A stretch of DNA of 64,000 nt from Polyangiaceae bacterium (GTDB lineage Bacteria > Myxococcota_A > Polyangia > Polyangiales > Polyangiaceae): contig JAHBVX010000010.1 in assembly GCA_019637295.1 (NCBI GenBank), forward strand, positions 124,001-188,000. Direction: 5' to 3'. Within the stretch, counting starts at the first letter, position 1. Each line of letters begins with the position of its first letter. Both the position numbers and the translations under genes were made by a program. The notes beneath the pieces were generated by a model, which searched no databases, was not told the origin of the DNA, and worked only from the letters and a program-made list of their open reading frames with translations. This document shows, piece after piece, positions 27,356 to 36,094 of this stretch.

Positions 27356-28561
27356 GTGCAGGAGACGGCCTCTTCCCTTCGACGACGACTCGAGCTCGCC
27401 GCGGAGCTGCGCCGCGAGTACCACGACGTGATCGAGGGGCGCGTGGTGGAGCCTCGCTTTCCCGAGTGGTGTGAGCGCCGCGGTTGGTCGCAGTTCCTGC
27501 TCGGACTCGGAGACGAGCAGGTCGCGTTGATCGAGCAGGTTGGTCTGCCGCACGCGGTCGAGAAGCTGCGCGCCGTCCCCGAAGAGCTCGCCTGGCTCTG
27601 CGGGCGAGTGCGTAGTTTGATCGAGCAAGTTCCCCTCGCGCCTCTGCTGTCGTCGGAGCCGCTCGAGACCTGTCACGTCGCCCAGCGCAAGCGCCCCCAG
27701 ATCCGCGCGCTCGTCGAGCTGTGCCGGCGAGAGCTGCCGCGCCCGCGACGCGTGGTCGACGTGGGCGCGGGTCTTGGCCACGTCACGCGCGCCCTCGCCG
27801 ACGCGCTCGGGGTCGAGGCGTTCGGAGTCGAGCTGCTCGCGTCGCGCGCATCGCGAGCCCAGGCGCTGTCGGGCGGGCGCGCCTCCTTCGTCGTCGCGGA
27901 CGCGTCCTCGGGCCTGCCCGTCGAGCCCGGAGATCTAGTCGTGGGTCTGCACGCGTGCGGCGGGCTCGGCGACACGCTCTTGACCCAGGCCGCCGCTGCC
28001 AACGCGCACGTGGCGCTGGTGTCCTGCTGCCTGCAGAAGGTGGCGGGCGAGGTCAGGCCCGCGCTGTCGCGCCAGGGTCGCGCGCTTGGCGTCGAGTGCT
28101 CGCGGCGCACCCTCGGGCTCTCGAACGTATCGTCGGCGGACGCTGGCGAGACCATGGTCCGCATCATCCAGAGTCGCGCCGTGCGCCACGCGCTGCGCCG
28201 GGCGCTCGAGGCGCGCGGCCTGGACGTGCCCGCGGGGGAAGAGACCCGAGGCGTCCATCGGCGTCAGTTTCGTCGCGGCCTGGCGACAGCGCTCGGGCTG
28301 GCCCTCGGTCATCGCGGGCTCCCGCCGGCCACGGCCGCGGAGGTCGCGCACTTCGAGCAGCTGGGCCGCCAGGAGTACGGCGTGATTCGCCGCGCGAGTC
28401 TGCCCCGCAGCGCGCTCGGCCGGCTGCTCGAGCTCTTGGTCGCCCTCGACCGCGCCGTATTCCTCGAAGAGCGAGGCCACCGGACGGCCCTCTTGGCCCT
28501 GGTGGCCTCCCAGGTCACCCCGCGCAACCTCACGCTGCTGGCGTGCGCGGGCGGGTCGTGA
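27356..28561 (+). CDS. SAM-dependent methyltransferase, GSTCD/METTL25-like
   Basis: A 401-aa product from GTG 27356. After a helical N-terminal part of about 120 residues comes a Rossmann methyltransferase core: VVDVGAGLGHVTRALA (SAM motif I), VVADAS, GLHACGGLGD and VSCCLQK. The last two are typical of Methyltransf_32 proteins (METTL25, GSTCD, TRMT13 relatives), which act on RNA or protein. The C-terminal third is helical and of unknown role. The substrate cannot be told from sequence. Confidence 0.75.
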   Translation: MQETASSLRRRLELAAELRREYHDVIEGRVVEPRFPEWCERRGWSQFLLGLGDEQVALIEQVGLPHAVEKLRAVPEELAWLCGRVRSLIEQVPLAPLLSSEPLETCHVAQRKRPQIRALVELCRRELPRPRRVVDVGAGLGHVTRALADALGVEAFGVELLASRASRAQALSGGRASFVVADASSGLPVEPGDLVVGLHACGGLGDTLLTQAAAANAHVALVSCCLQKVAGEVRPALSRQGRALGVECSRRTLGLSNVSSADAGETMVRIIQSRAVRHALRRALEARGLDVPAGEETRGVHRRQFRRGLATALGLALGHRGLPPATAAEVAHFEQLGRQEYGVIRRASLPRSALGRLLELLVALDRAVFLEERGHRTALLALVASQVTPRNLTLLACAGGS

Positions 28562-28616
28562 AGGCCGCGCGCGCCACCGGCTTGGGCTCACGCGCAAGGG
28601 CTGATAGCGTGAGGGA

Positions 28617-29570
28617 ATGGGGCTCGACGAACTCGCACAGCATCTCAGCAATCCGGCGCACATCGGTCTGAACGAGGAGCTGGCCAAGAAGCTCCGGGTC
28701 GCGTCGGCGGACGCGACCCGCGGCCGCCTGATGGCCCAGCTCGAGGGGGACCACGCGCACCTCGGCGTGTACCTGCTGGCGTGCTTCGTGGTGGACGACA
28801 CGGACTTCTGGGGCGACGGCGAGATCTACTGGTGGTCGATCCCGGCGCTCGTCACCAGCGGCGGCAAGGTGCACAAGGATCCGCTCGTGGGTCTCCCGTC
28901 GGGCGCCCCGCCGCACAAGTGCGGCTCGCTGGAGTGGATGACCAACCTGTCCCTCGCCAAGCCCCCGCTGCTCGCCGTGATCCCGCCGAGCGACGAGGTC
29001 GAGTCTTGCGTGATCCGCCTCGCCTTCTACGACGACGATGGCGCCAAGGCGGATCTGCCCAAGGCCCTGAGCGCGGGGCTCGAGGCGCTAGCGGAGGTGT
29101 CGAGCGCGGAGCTGTCCGGCTCCGACCAGATCATCTTGCCGGTGCGTGACGCGATCTGGAAGTCCTTGCGCGCGGAGCAAGACGACATCCTGGTCGATCA
29201 AGACGTCGCGCTGCGCCGAGGCGAGGTCGTGCGCTTCGGCCGCGGCATGATCGGGTCCGTCGTCAACGCGATGGCGCGCATCTACTACTTCGTGCGCGAC
29301 GAGAAGCAGACGCAGCAGTTCGGACCGGTGGCGCTGCACAAGGGTCAGACCGAGACGGTCAAGTTCGATCAGCCCATGAAGTCCGGCGGCAGGCTGGCGT
29401 TGTTCGCGCGGGGCGCGGACGTGAGCTGCGCGACCTTCGGCGATCTGAACACGGATCTGCCCTTTCAGAACCGCATCATCGAGGCCCGCAACGAGGTGAG
29501 TCTGGAGTCCGGGTTTCACGTCACCGGCACCGGGCCGGCCAAGCTGGTCGCCTTCTACACGCCCGCGTGA
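28617..29570 (+). CDS. Hypothetical protein
   Basis: A 317-aa cytosolic-looking product from ATG 28617. It has an acidic N-terminal half (HLGVYLLACFVVDDTDFWGDGEIYWWSIPALV) with several tryptophans, and a beta-rich C-terminal half (GRLALFARGADVSCATFGDL). The composition is well ordered and looks real, but I do not recognise the family. Its stop overlaps open codons of the next frame. The exported TPR-PEGA-like gene begins about 70 nt later. Confidence 0.7.
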   Translation: MGLDELAQHLSNPAHIGLNEELAKKLRVASADATRGRLMAQLEGDHAHLGVYLLACFVVDDTDFWGDGEIYWWSIPALVTSGGKVHKDPLVGLPSGAPPHKCGSLEWMTNLSLAKPPLLAVIPPSDEVESCVIRLAFYDDDGAKADLPKALSAGLEALAEVSSAELSGSDQIILPVRDAIWKSLRAEQDDILVDQDVALRRGEVVRFGRGMIGSVVNAMARIYYFVRDEKQTQQFGPVALHKGQTETVKFDQPMKSGGRLALFARGADVSCATFGDLNTDLPFQNRIIEARNEVSLESGFHVTGTGPAKLVAFYTPA

Positions 29571-29638
29571 GGGTCGTGGCTCCCGGATCGGGACCGCTGG
29601 CTTGGCGGCCTGGCGCGGACCGCGTATCGTGGCTCGAC

Positions 29639-30580
29639 GTGTCTCGCTGGAGTCGCTTCGGGATCGTGCTGTTGCTGTTGGCTGCGCCGGCGGTCGGGCA
29701 GACGAACAGCAGCGGCGACGTCGAGGCGGCGGAGCACATGGCGGGTGGGCGCTGGGCGGACGCCGCGGAGATCCTGCGCGAGCTGGTGGCTAGTCGACCG
29801 AGCGCGACGCGCCTCTTCAACTTGGGTCAGGCCGAGCGCAACCTCGGTCGGCTCGCCGACGCGCAGCGCAATTTCGAGCTGGCCCACGAGCGTGCCCAAG
29901 TGGAGCGCATGCCCGCGGTGGAGGGCGCGGCGAGGGCGGCGTTGGCCGACCTGAAGAGTCAGGTGCCGAAGCTCACGGTGGAGGTCGAGCCGGCGGGCGT
30001 CAGCGCGGAGGTCCGCATCGACGGCGCGCCGGTCACCTTGGCCAGCGATGGCAGCGTGAACGTGAACCCGGGAACGCGGCGGCTCATGGTATCGGCCCCG
30101 GGCTTCGAGACGCACGAGAGGACGGTGTCGCCCCGGGCCGGCGGCCAGCTGCGGATCCGGGTGACGCTGGAGCGTGTGTCCGGGTCGGGCGGGACGCCAG
30201 CGCCGGCACCGGGCGCTCCGGACGAGGGCGAGTCGCGCAGCCTGGCGCCGCTGGTCGTCGGCGGAGCCGGTGTGGTGGCGCTCGCGGCGGGTGCGTACTT
30301 CTTGGTCCGCGCGCAGAGCAAGTGGAGCGACGCCGAGGAGCAGTGTCCGACCGGCACCTGCCGACTGGGTAGCCAAGAGGCCGTGATGGAGCACCAGTCC
30401 CTCGTCGATGAGGGCCGATCGGCCAGCACCCTGGGCTGGATGCTCACGGGCGTGGGCGGCGCCGCCCTGGCCACGGGGATCGTGCTGTGGACCTTGGACG
30501 GCGAGCCCCGCGAAGCGACCCTGGGCGTGCGCCCCACGGCAGGTGGCGCGGCGCTGTGGCTGAGCGGCGCGTTGTTCTGA
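29639..30580 (+). CDS. TPR / PEGA-like exported protein, third relative
   Basis: GTG 29639 gives 313 aa with a signal peptide ending PAVGQ; the open frame starts at 29567 but adds only polar residues. Plan: TPR-like helices (AEHMAGGRWADAAEILRELVASRPSATRLFNLGQAERNLGRL), a PEGA-like domain (VEVEPAGVSAEVRIDGAPV, RRLMVSAPGFETHE), a Pro-rich stretch, one TM helix, a loop with Cys pair (CPTGTC), and a second TM helix. It is homologous in layout to 21143-22078 and 35032-36018 but has no adjacent kinase. Confidence 0.72.
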   Translation: MSRWSRFGIVLLLLAAPAVGQTNSSGDVEAAEHMAGGRWADAAEILRELVASRPSATRLFNLGQAERNLGRLADAQRNFELAHERAQVERMPAVEGAARAALADLKSQVPKLTVEVEPAGVSAEVRIDGAPVTLASDGSVNVNPGTRRLMVSAPGFETHERTVSPRAGGQLRIRVTLERVSGSGGTPAPAPGAPDEGESRSLAPLVVGGAGVVALAAGAYFLVRAQSKWSDAEEQCPTGTCRLGSQEAVMEHQSLVDEGRSASTLGWMLTGVGGAALATGIVLWTLDGEPREATLGVRPTAGGAALWLSGALF

Positions 30581-30609
30581 CTCGATTGCGCTCCCGCGCT
30601 TTCGCGTGA

Positions 30610-31926
30610 ATGCTCCGAGGCGTGCGGAGTGCATGGCTGCTATCGCTCTTGCTCGGTCTGGGCTGTGAGCGCGGCTCGAGTGAGCCGATGCGCGTGGCGT
30701 CGGGACAGACCTCGCCCGCGGTGAGCGCGCGCGCCGAGCCGGAGTCCGCGGAGCCCGACGCCGGGCCGCCGGAGACGCGCGAGCAAGCGGCGCAGCGGCT
30801 GGCGCGTTCGCTCATCATCTTGGACGGTCACATCGACGTGCCGTACCGACTGCACGAGGGCAGGGATCGCGCCGGCAAGCTCACGGAGAACGTGCTCGAG
30901 CGCACCGAGGGCGGAGACTTCGACGTGCCGCGGGCGCGAGCGGGCGGCCTCGACGCGCCGTTCTTCAGCATCTACGTGCCGGCTCGGTACGAGAAGAACG
31001 GCGCCAAGCGCTTCGCGGACGAACTGATCGACATGGTGGAGGGGGTGGTGGCCGCGAGCGCCGGGGCGCTCGTCATTGCCAACAGCCCCGCGCAGGTCCG
31101 CCGGTTGAAGGCCGAGGGCAAGCTGGCGATCTTGCTCGGGCTGGAGAACGGCTCGCCGGTGGAGGGCAAGCTCGCCAACGTTCAGCACCTGTTCGCGCGC
31201 AACATCCGCTACATCACGCTCGCGCACTCGCGGGACAATCACCTGTCGGATTCGTCCTACGATCAGCGGCGCACCCACCGGGGGTTGAGCGCCTTTGGCG
31301 AGAAGGTGGTGGCGGAGATGAACCGCCTCGGGATGCTCGTGGACGTGTCGCACCTGTCGGACGAGGCGTTCTTCGACGTCGTCCGCGTCTCCAAGGCACC
31401 CGTCATCGCCTCTCACTCGTCCTGTCGGCACTTCACGCCGGACTGGCAGCGCAACATGAGCGACGACATGATCCGCGCGCTCGCGAAGAACGGCGGCGTC
31501 ATCCAGATCAACTTCGGCTCGGACTTCCTCGATGGCGAGCTGCGGCTGCGCAACCGCAAGCGTGGCGCCGAGCTCGGTGCGCTGCTCGCCGAGAAGAAGC
31601 TCGGCCCGAAGGACGCGAGAGCGAAGCCCATCGTCGAGGCGTTCTGGGCGAAGGTGGATGACCGCTACTCCACGCTGGACAAGGTCGTCGATCACATCGA
31701 CCACGTCGTGAAGCTAGTGGGCGTCGAGCACGTCGGGCTCGGCTCGGACTTCGACGGCGTGGGGGACTCGCTCCCGGTGGGGCTCAAGGACGTGTCCGAG
31801 TACCCGAACCTGCTCCGCGCGCTGCTCGAGCGAGGTTACTCGGAGCCCGACATCGAGAAGATCTGTTCGGGCAACGTGCTGCGCGCCTGGGAGCGCGCGG
31901 AGGCGGTGGCCGCCGAGCACCGCTGA
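30610..31926 (+). CDS. Membrane dipeptidase, peptidase family M19, lipoprotein
   Basis: A 438-aa product. Signal peptide with lipobox (LLLGLGC). Zinc ligands of the renal-dipeptidase family are evident: HID in LDGHIDVPYRL, Glu in LLGLENGSPVEG, His in YITLAHSRDNHLSD, SHSSCR, and the DFDGV segment in GLGSDFDGVGDS. M19 enzymes hydrolyse dipeptides, including some with D-residues, at the cell surface. Start ATG 30610 is clear. A convergent DUF3817 gene lies 6 nt beyond the stop. Confidence 0.9.
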   Translation: MLRGVRSAWLLSLLLGLGCERGSSEPMRVASGQTSPAVSARAEPESAEPDAGPPETREQAAQRLARSLIILDGHIDVPYRLHEGRDRAGKLTENVLERTEGGDFDVPRARAGGLDAPFFSIYVPARYEKNGAKRFADELIDMVEGVVAASAGALVIANSPAQVRRLKAEGKLAILLGLENGSPVEGKLANVQHLFARNIRYITLAHSRDNHLSDSSYDQRRTHRGLSAFGEKVVAEMNRLGMLVDVSHLSDEAFFDVVRVSKAPVIASHSSCRHFTPDWQRNMSDDMIRALAKNGGVIQINFGSDFLDGELRLRNRKRGAELGALLAEKKLGPKDARAKPIVEAFWAKVDDRYSTLDKVVDHIDHVVKLVGVEHVGLGSDFDGVGDSLPVGLKDVSEYPNLLRALLERGYSEPDIEKICSGNVLRAWERAEAVAAEHR

Positions 31927-31932
31927 CGCGTG

Positions 31933-32223
31933 TCAGCTGGGCGCCCGCTTGAGCACGCGGGCGTCGAACACGAAGAAGCCGAAGGGCACGAGGGAAGCCA
32001 CGAAGGCCGCCGCCCACTTGCGCCAGGGCCACTCGTCCTCTGCCGCGACGCGAAACAGCGCGACGACGTACACCAAGAACGCGAGCCCGTGCAGCATGCC
32101 CACGACTCGCACCCCGAGGGGCCAGCCCGCCGCGTACTTCAGGGGCATGGCCACGAACAGGAGCAGCAGGAAGGACCACCCTTCGATGTGGCCAACCAGG
32201 CGAAACTGTTGCAGCATCGGCAT
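31933..32223 (-). CDS. DUF3817 family membrane protein
   Basis: A 96-aa protein with three predicted TM helices. The opening FRLVGHIEGWSFLLLLFVAMPLKYAAGWP is the DUF3817 signature, followed by VRVVGMLHGLAFLVYVVALF and a third helix. Short integral membrane proteins of this family have no settled function. Start ATG 32223 has no other in-frame alternative before the family motif. Confidence 0.88.
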   Translation of the reverse strand: MPMLQQFRLVGHIEGWSFLLLLFVAMPLKYAAGWPLGVRVVGMLHGLAFLVYVVALFRVAAEDEWPWRKWAAAFVASLVPFGFFVFDARVLKRAPS

Positions 32224-32337
32224 CGAGACGGGTGTGTGGAGCGGCCTGGCGGACGCGTCAACGAACTTCGGACCGTGTAAGCCGCGGCTTTAGCGAACGT
32301 TGTCCGAGTGGCTTCTGGACTCTTGGAGAGTGAGATC

Positions 32338-32982
32338 ATGAAAACTTCGGCGCTTTGGCTGATGGCAAGTTGGGCGGCGCTCGCGGTCGCGTGCAAGGAC
32401 AAACCTGCAGAGAACCCGCCCCCGAGCTGCCCGCCGGGCACGGGCTGGAACGGCGCGGCCTGCGTCGCGATGACGGGCCCTGGCCCCGGACCCACGGCGA
32501 CCACCACCGCGACCACGCCGCCTCCGGACAACACCACGCCGCTGCCGATCCCGACGGTGCAGCCGGGCCCGGCAGCCACGCCGATCGATCCGACCCTGGC
32601 CGCCGCCGCGGGACCGGCGATCGATGCGCTCGCCGCCCAGCACGCGCAGGGGATGAGCGTGGTCACCACCGTCGCCGGCAACTTTGGTCCGGGACAGACA
32701 CTGACCGTCGACTTCCAGGCCGACCCAGGGCGCTGTTACGTCGCCTTCGCGTCCGGTCTGCCCGGCGTCACGGAGGTGGATCTGCAGATCTCGCCCGCGG
32801 TGAGCATGCCGGGCGTGCCGGCGCCCATCCTCGCGCAAGATCAGACGACCGGACCCACCGCGGTGCTCGGCGCGAAGCCCAACTGCTTCAAGTGGGCAGC
32901 GCCCATGGGCGCGCCCATGCGCCTCACGGTGCGTGGTACGCAAGGCCAAGGCGTGATCGCGGCGCGGCTGTACATGAAGTGA
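32338..32982 (+). CDS. Lipoprotein with Pro/Thr-rich linker
   Basis: ATG 32338 follows GGAGAG and gives 214 aa; an upstream GTG at 32308 is less likely. Signal peptide ends ALAVAC. The linker is Pro/Thr/Gly-rich (about residues 30-85). The C-terminal globular part has alternating strands (GQTLTVDFQADPGRCYVAFASGLPGVTEVDLQISP, FKWAAPMGAPMRLTVRG). It resembles small exported beta-sandwich domains found in myxobacterial lipoproteins. Function unknown. Confidence 0.65.
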   Translation: MKTSALWLMASWAALAVACKDKPAENPPPSCPPGTGWNGAACVAMTGPGPGPTATTTATTPPPDNTTPLPIPTVQPGPAATPIDPTLAAAAGPAIDALAAQHAQGMSVVTTVAGNFGPGQTLTVDFQADPGRCYVAFASGLPGVTEVDLQISPAVSMPGVPAPILAQDQTTGPTAVLGAKPNCFKWAAPMGAPMRLTVRGTQGQGVIAARLYMK

Positions 32983-33020
32983 GCCCGCGTACTGCCGCCT
33001 GACGGTGCTATGCTCGAGTC

Positions 33021-33569
33021 ATGGTACAGGCGCACGTCACCCCACGCCGGCTGTCTCGAGCCGAGTATGACCGGATGGCGGCGCTCGGCTTCTTCCGTGA
33101 CGAACGGGTGGAGTTGATTCGCGGTATGGTCGTGAAGATGTCTCCCATCGGGCCGCCGCATGCCAGCGTCGTCGACCGACTCACCCGCCTGTTCGTGCGT
33201 GCGCTCGGGGAGCGTGCGCGGGTGCGTATCCAGCAGCCGTTGATCGCCTTTGACGAGTCCGAGCCCGAGCCGGACATGGCGATCGTGCCCGAGGGCAGCT
33301 ACGTCGAGCGCCATCCCGATAGCGCGTTCCTCGTTGTCGAGGTCGCCGAGACATCGCTCGACTACGACCGCGACACCAAGGGCCCGCTATACGCGGCGTC
33401 CCATGTGGACGAATACTGGGTGGTGGACGTGGCGGCGCGCGCAATCGAACTGTACACCGACGCCGATGGTGGTCGATTCACGCGCGTTCGGCGCGTCGTC
33501 TCAGGTTCGACAGCGACACCCCTTGCGTTCCCCGACGTCGTGGTCGACGTCGCTCAGCTGTTCGTCTGA
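33021..33569 (+). CDS. Uma2 family (DUF820) putative endonuclease
   Basis: A 182-aa product of usual Uma2 length. Characteristic stretches: FFRDERVELIRGMVVKMSPIGPPHASVVDRLTRLF, EPEPDMAIVPEGSY (PD of the PD-(D/E)XK core), FLVVEVAETSLDYDRDTKGPLYAASHVDEYWVVDV. The Glu-x-Ala (VEVAE) and later Lys fit the family. Uma2 proteins are nuclease-fold proteins common in cyanobacteria and myxobacteria, usually without an obvious partner. Confidence 0.9.
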   Translation: MVQAHVTPRRLSRAEYDRMAALGFFRDERVELIRGMVVKMSPIGPPHASVVDRLTRLFVRALGERARVRIQQPLIAFDESEPEPDMAIVPEGSYVERHPDSAFLVVEVAETSLDYDRDTKGPLYAASHVDEYWVVDVAARAIELYTDADGGRFTRVRRVVSGSTATPLAFPDVVVDVAQLFV

Positions 33570-33583
33570 GCGCGCCAGCCGCC

Positions 33584-35035
33584 CTAGTCGCGACCGTACA
33601 GGCTGTCGCGGGACGCGGGCTTCTTCGCGCTTGCAGCGGGCTTGCGGGTGGTCTTGGGCGGCGCGGCCTTCGGTGCGGTCGCGACCGTCGGCGCGCTGCC
33701 CGCGTCCGGCGCGCCCGTGAGCGCGGCCTCCGGCGCGGGGGCTTCACGCGCAGGAGCTTCGGGCGCCGGAGCGATCGCCGCCGGTTCGGGCTGCTGCGGC
33801 GTCGGTAGCGCCTCGCCGGCAGCCGACGCGGCCGGCGGCTCGGCGCGCCCCGCGACCAGCGCGACGACCCCGAGCACCAGGGCGATGGCGGCGCCCGCAG
33901 CGTACGGCCAGCGCGCGCGTCGCGGAGCGAGGGACGACGGCGCGCGGCTCAGCGCCGTGCCCACCTGCGAGCGATCCGTGCCGTCCCCGCCCACCGTCGT
34001 GTGGGCGCTGACCTGCCCGCTCGAGCCGAGGCTCTGCTCCATGGCGTCGGCGCGACTGATGCCGGAGGCGGAGCGCTCGATCTCGGCGACGCGGAGCGCT
34101 CGGTCCCGCACTGCCGAGCCCGCGTGCGCGCGCACCCAATCGCCCACCTCGCGACTCGCGAGCAGCCCTCCGGCGCGTTCGAGGGCCTCGGCCATCTCCA
34201 GCGCGGTCGGGAAGCGGGCTGCGGGATCGCGCGCGAGCGCCCTGAGGACCACGGCGTCCAGCTCGGCCGACACCGCCGGGGCGTAGTGGCTCGGTGCAGG
34301 GATCTCGAGCCCCAAGACCTTGCCCACGATCTCGGCGGGATCGGCGCCCTGGAACAGCCGCCGCCCGGTGAGCGCCTCCCACAGCACCACGCCCGCCGCG
34401 AACACGTCGGTCCGCCGCGTGACGCCCGAGGAGCTGAGCTGCTCGGGCGACATGTAGGCCATCTTGCCCTTGATGCGCCCCTCTTCCGTCGTCTGCAGGC
34501 GACCGGCGGCCTTCGCGACACCGAAGTCGAGCACCCGCGCGACGCCGTCCGTGCCCACGATGATGTTTTGTGGAGAGACGTCGCGGTGAACCAGCTCGAG
34601 CGACTCACCGCGCTCGTCCCGCGCCTCGTGCGCGGCGTGCAGACCCGACAGCGCGCCCGCCGCGATGTGCGCCGCCATCGCCGGTGGCATCTCTCCGCCC
34701 TCGCGCCGCGCCGCCTTGATCAAGTCCGAGAGGGAGACGCCCTCCACGTACTCCATGACCAAGAACACTTCCCCCGCGGTGGCCACGACATCGAGGGTGG
34801 TCACCACGTTCGGGTGGCGAATGCGCGCCGCGAGTCGCGCCTCGTCCAGGAACATGGCGACGAACTCGGGATCCTTCGCCAGGTGCGGGTGCAGGCGCTT
34901 GACGGCGACGGTGCGCGAGAAGCCGACCGCGCCCTCCTGGCGACCGAGGTGGACGCGAGCCATGCCGCCGGCCGCGATCTCGTCGTACAAAACGTAGCGC
35001 CCGAGGCGCACCGGAGCCGCCGCCGCGTCGCTCAA
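33584..35035 (-). CDS. Ser/Thr protein kinase with C-terminal Pro/Ala-rich tail
   Basis: TTG 35035 overlaps the upstream stop (TTGA) and gives 483 aa. Kinase domain 11-285 has AAGGMARVHLG, Lys46, HRDVSPQN with D152, DFGVAK, YMSPEQ. HRDVSPQN with Val-Ser instead of Leu-Lys is common in myxobacterial kinases. Around residue 385 comes a TM helix (AAGAAIALVLGVVALVAG), then a Pro/Ala/Lys-rich tail ending KKPASRDSLYGRD. It forms an operon with the TPR-PEGA-like gene upstream. Confidence 0.92.
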   Translation of the reverse strand: MSDAAAAPVRLGRYVLYDEIAAGGMARVHLGRQEGAVGFSRTVAVKRLHPHLAKDPEFVAMFLDEARLAARIRHPNVVTTLDVVATAGEVFLVMEYVEGVSLSDLIKAARREGGEMPPAMAAHIAAGALSGLHAAHEARDERGESLELVHRDVSPQNIIVGTDGVARVLDFGVAKAAGRLQTTEEGRIKGKMAYMSPEQLSSSGVTRRTDVFAAGVVLWEALTGRRLFQGADPAEIVGKVLGLEIPAPSHYAPAVSAELDAVVLRALARDPAARFPTALEMAEALERAGGLLASREVGDWVRAHAGSAVRDRALRVAEIERSASGISRADAMEQSLGSSGQVSAHTTVGGDGTDRSQVGTALSRAPSSLAPRRARWPYAAGAAIALVLGVVALVAGRAEPPAASAAGEALPTPQQPEPAAIAPAPEAPAREAPAPEAALTGAPDAGSAPTVATAPKAAPPKTTRKPAASAKKPASRDSLYGRD

Positions 35036-36018
35036 AACACACCCCGCAGCCCGAGCTCGGCGCCGCGCCCGCGGGCGACCACCGACGCAGAGACGCCCGG
35101 AGAAGAGCGCTCCTTCGAGCCGCTGAGCAGCAACACCGTGGCGGTGGCCAGGCCGGCCACTCCGACGCCGAAGCCGATGGTGCTGACGAGGCCCAGGGTC
35201 TTGGCGGAGTCGGCCGCGTCCAATCCCTGCTGGTCGCAGTCGACGCCACGGCAGTGGTCTGCGATGGTGGACTTCTTCGAGAACACCAGCGCTCCGGTCA
35301 CGGATCCGACCAGCACACCGGCGACGCCAACCCCGCCGACGACGTAGGCCAGAGTGTTCGACGAGCTCTGCGGGCCGGCGTCTTGCTCGGGACCCTCGGC
35401 CACCGCCGGCGCGTCGCGCCGCGCTGAGGCTGGGCTCGTGTCCGAGCTCGGGAGCTGGAGCGTGACTTCACGCGACTCGCCGACCGCGAGCGTGACCCGC
35501 TGCTCGCTCCGCGCCTGTCCCACCTGGACGACCACGACGTGCTCGCCCGGATCCACCGGCAGCGCGAGCCCGATCGAGGCCGCGCCGATCTCCGTGTCGT
35601 TGCGCCGGACCGTCGCGGACTTGGGCGCGCCCGCAGGGAGCTTCAGCGTGAGCCGAGGGACCTTGGGCCCCAGCTCCGCGATCGCCTTCTGCGCCACCTG
35701 CTCGCGCCCGCGCTGGCGCGCTTGGTCCGCCGGCGGCAGCCGCGCGAAGAGCGCCATGTAGTCCTTGTAGCGCGCGAGCGCCGACGCGAGCTTGCCGGCC
35801 TGAGACTCGCACTCGGCGGTCGTGAACAGCGTACCCGGCCGCGGATCGAGCCTGTGACTCTCCGCGAGACGACCGCAGGCGGTGTCGTAGCGACCCGCTC
35901 TCATCTCGTCGAGACCCGTGTCGAACAGCGCCTCGGCCGCTGCGATGTCGTCCGCGCGGGCCACCGGGCCGAGCAGCAGGGTGCTGGCCCCAAGGAGCGT
36001 GGCGAGCCGTGAGCGCAT
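35032..36018 (-). CDS. TPR / PEGA-like exported protein, second relative
   Basis: A 328-aa product from ATG 36018. Signal peptide (LGASTLLLGPVARA), TPR-like helices (EALFDTGLDEMRAGRYDTACGRLAESHRLDPRPGTLFTTAECESQAGK), a beta-domain (VPRLTLKLPAGAPKSATVRRNDTEI) like PEGA, then two C-terminal hydrophobic helices flanking a Cys pair (CRGVDC). The layout is the same as 21143-22078, and here too the gene is coupled by TTGA to the next gene, which is a kinase. Together the two suggest a conserved module. Confidence 0.74.
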   Translation of the reverse strand: MRSRLATLLGASTLLLGPVARADDIAAAEALFDTGLDEMRAGRYDTACGRLAESHRLDPRPGTLFTTAECESQAGKLASALARYKDYMALFARLPPADQARQRGREQVAQKAIAELGPKVPRLTLKLPAGAPKSATVRRNDTEIGAASIGLALPVDPGEHVVVVQVGQARSEQRVTLAVGESREVTLQLPSSDTSPASARRDAPAVAEGPEQDAGPQSSSNTLAYVVGGVGVAGVLVGSVTGALVFSKKSTIADHCRGVDCDQQGLDAADSAKTLGLVSTIGFGVGVAGLATATVLLLSGSKERSSPGVSASVVARGRGAELGLRGVF

Positions 36019-36094
36019 CAGCTCCAGCTTACCACCGGGCGGAGTGGGGCGAGCCAGAGTTGAGCCCGGGGCACAGCTCTGTCACCCTGAGCGC

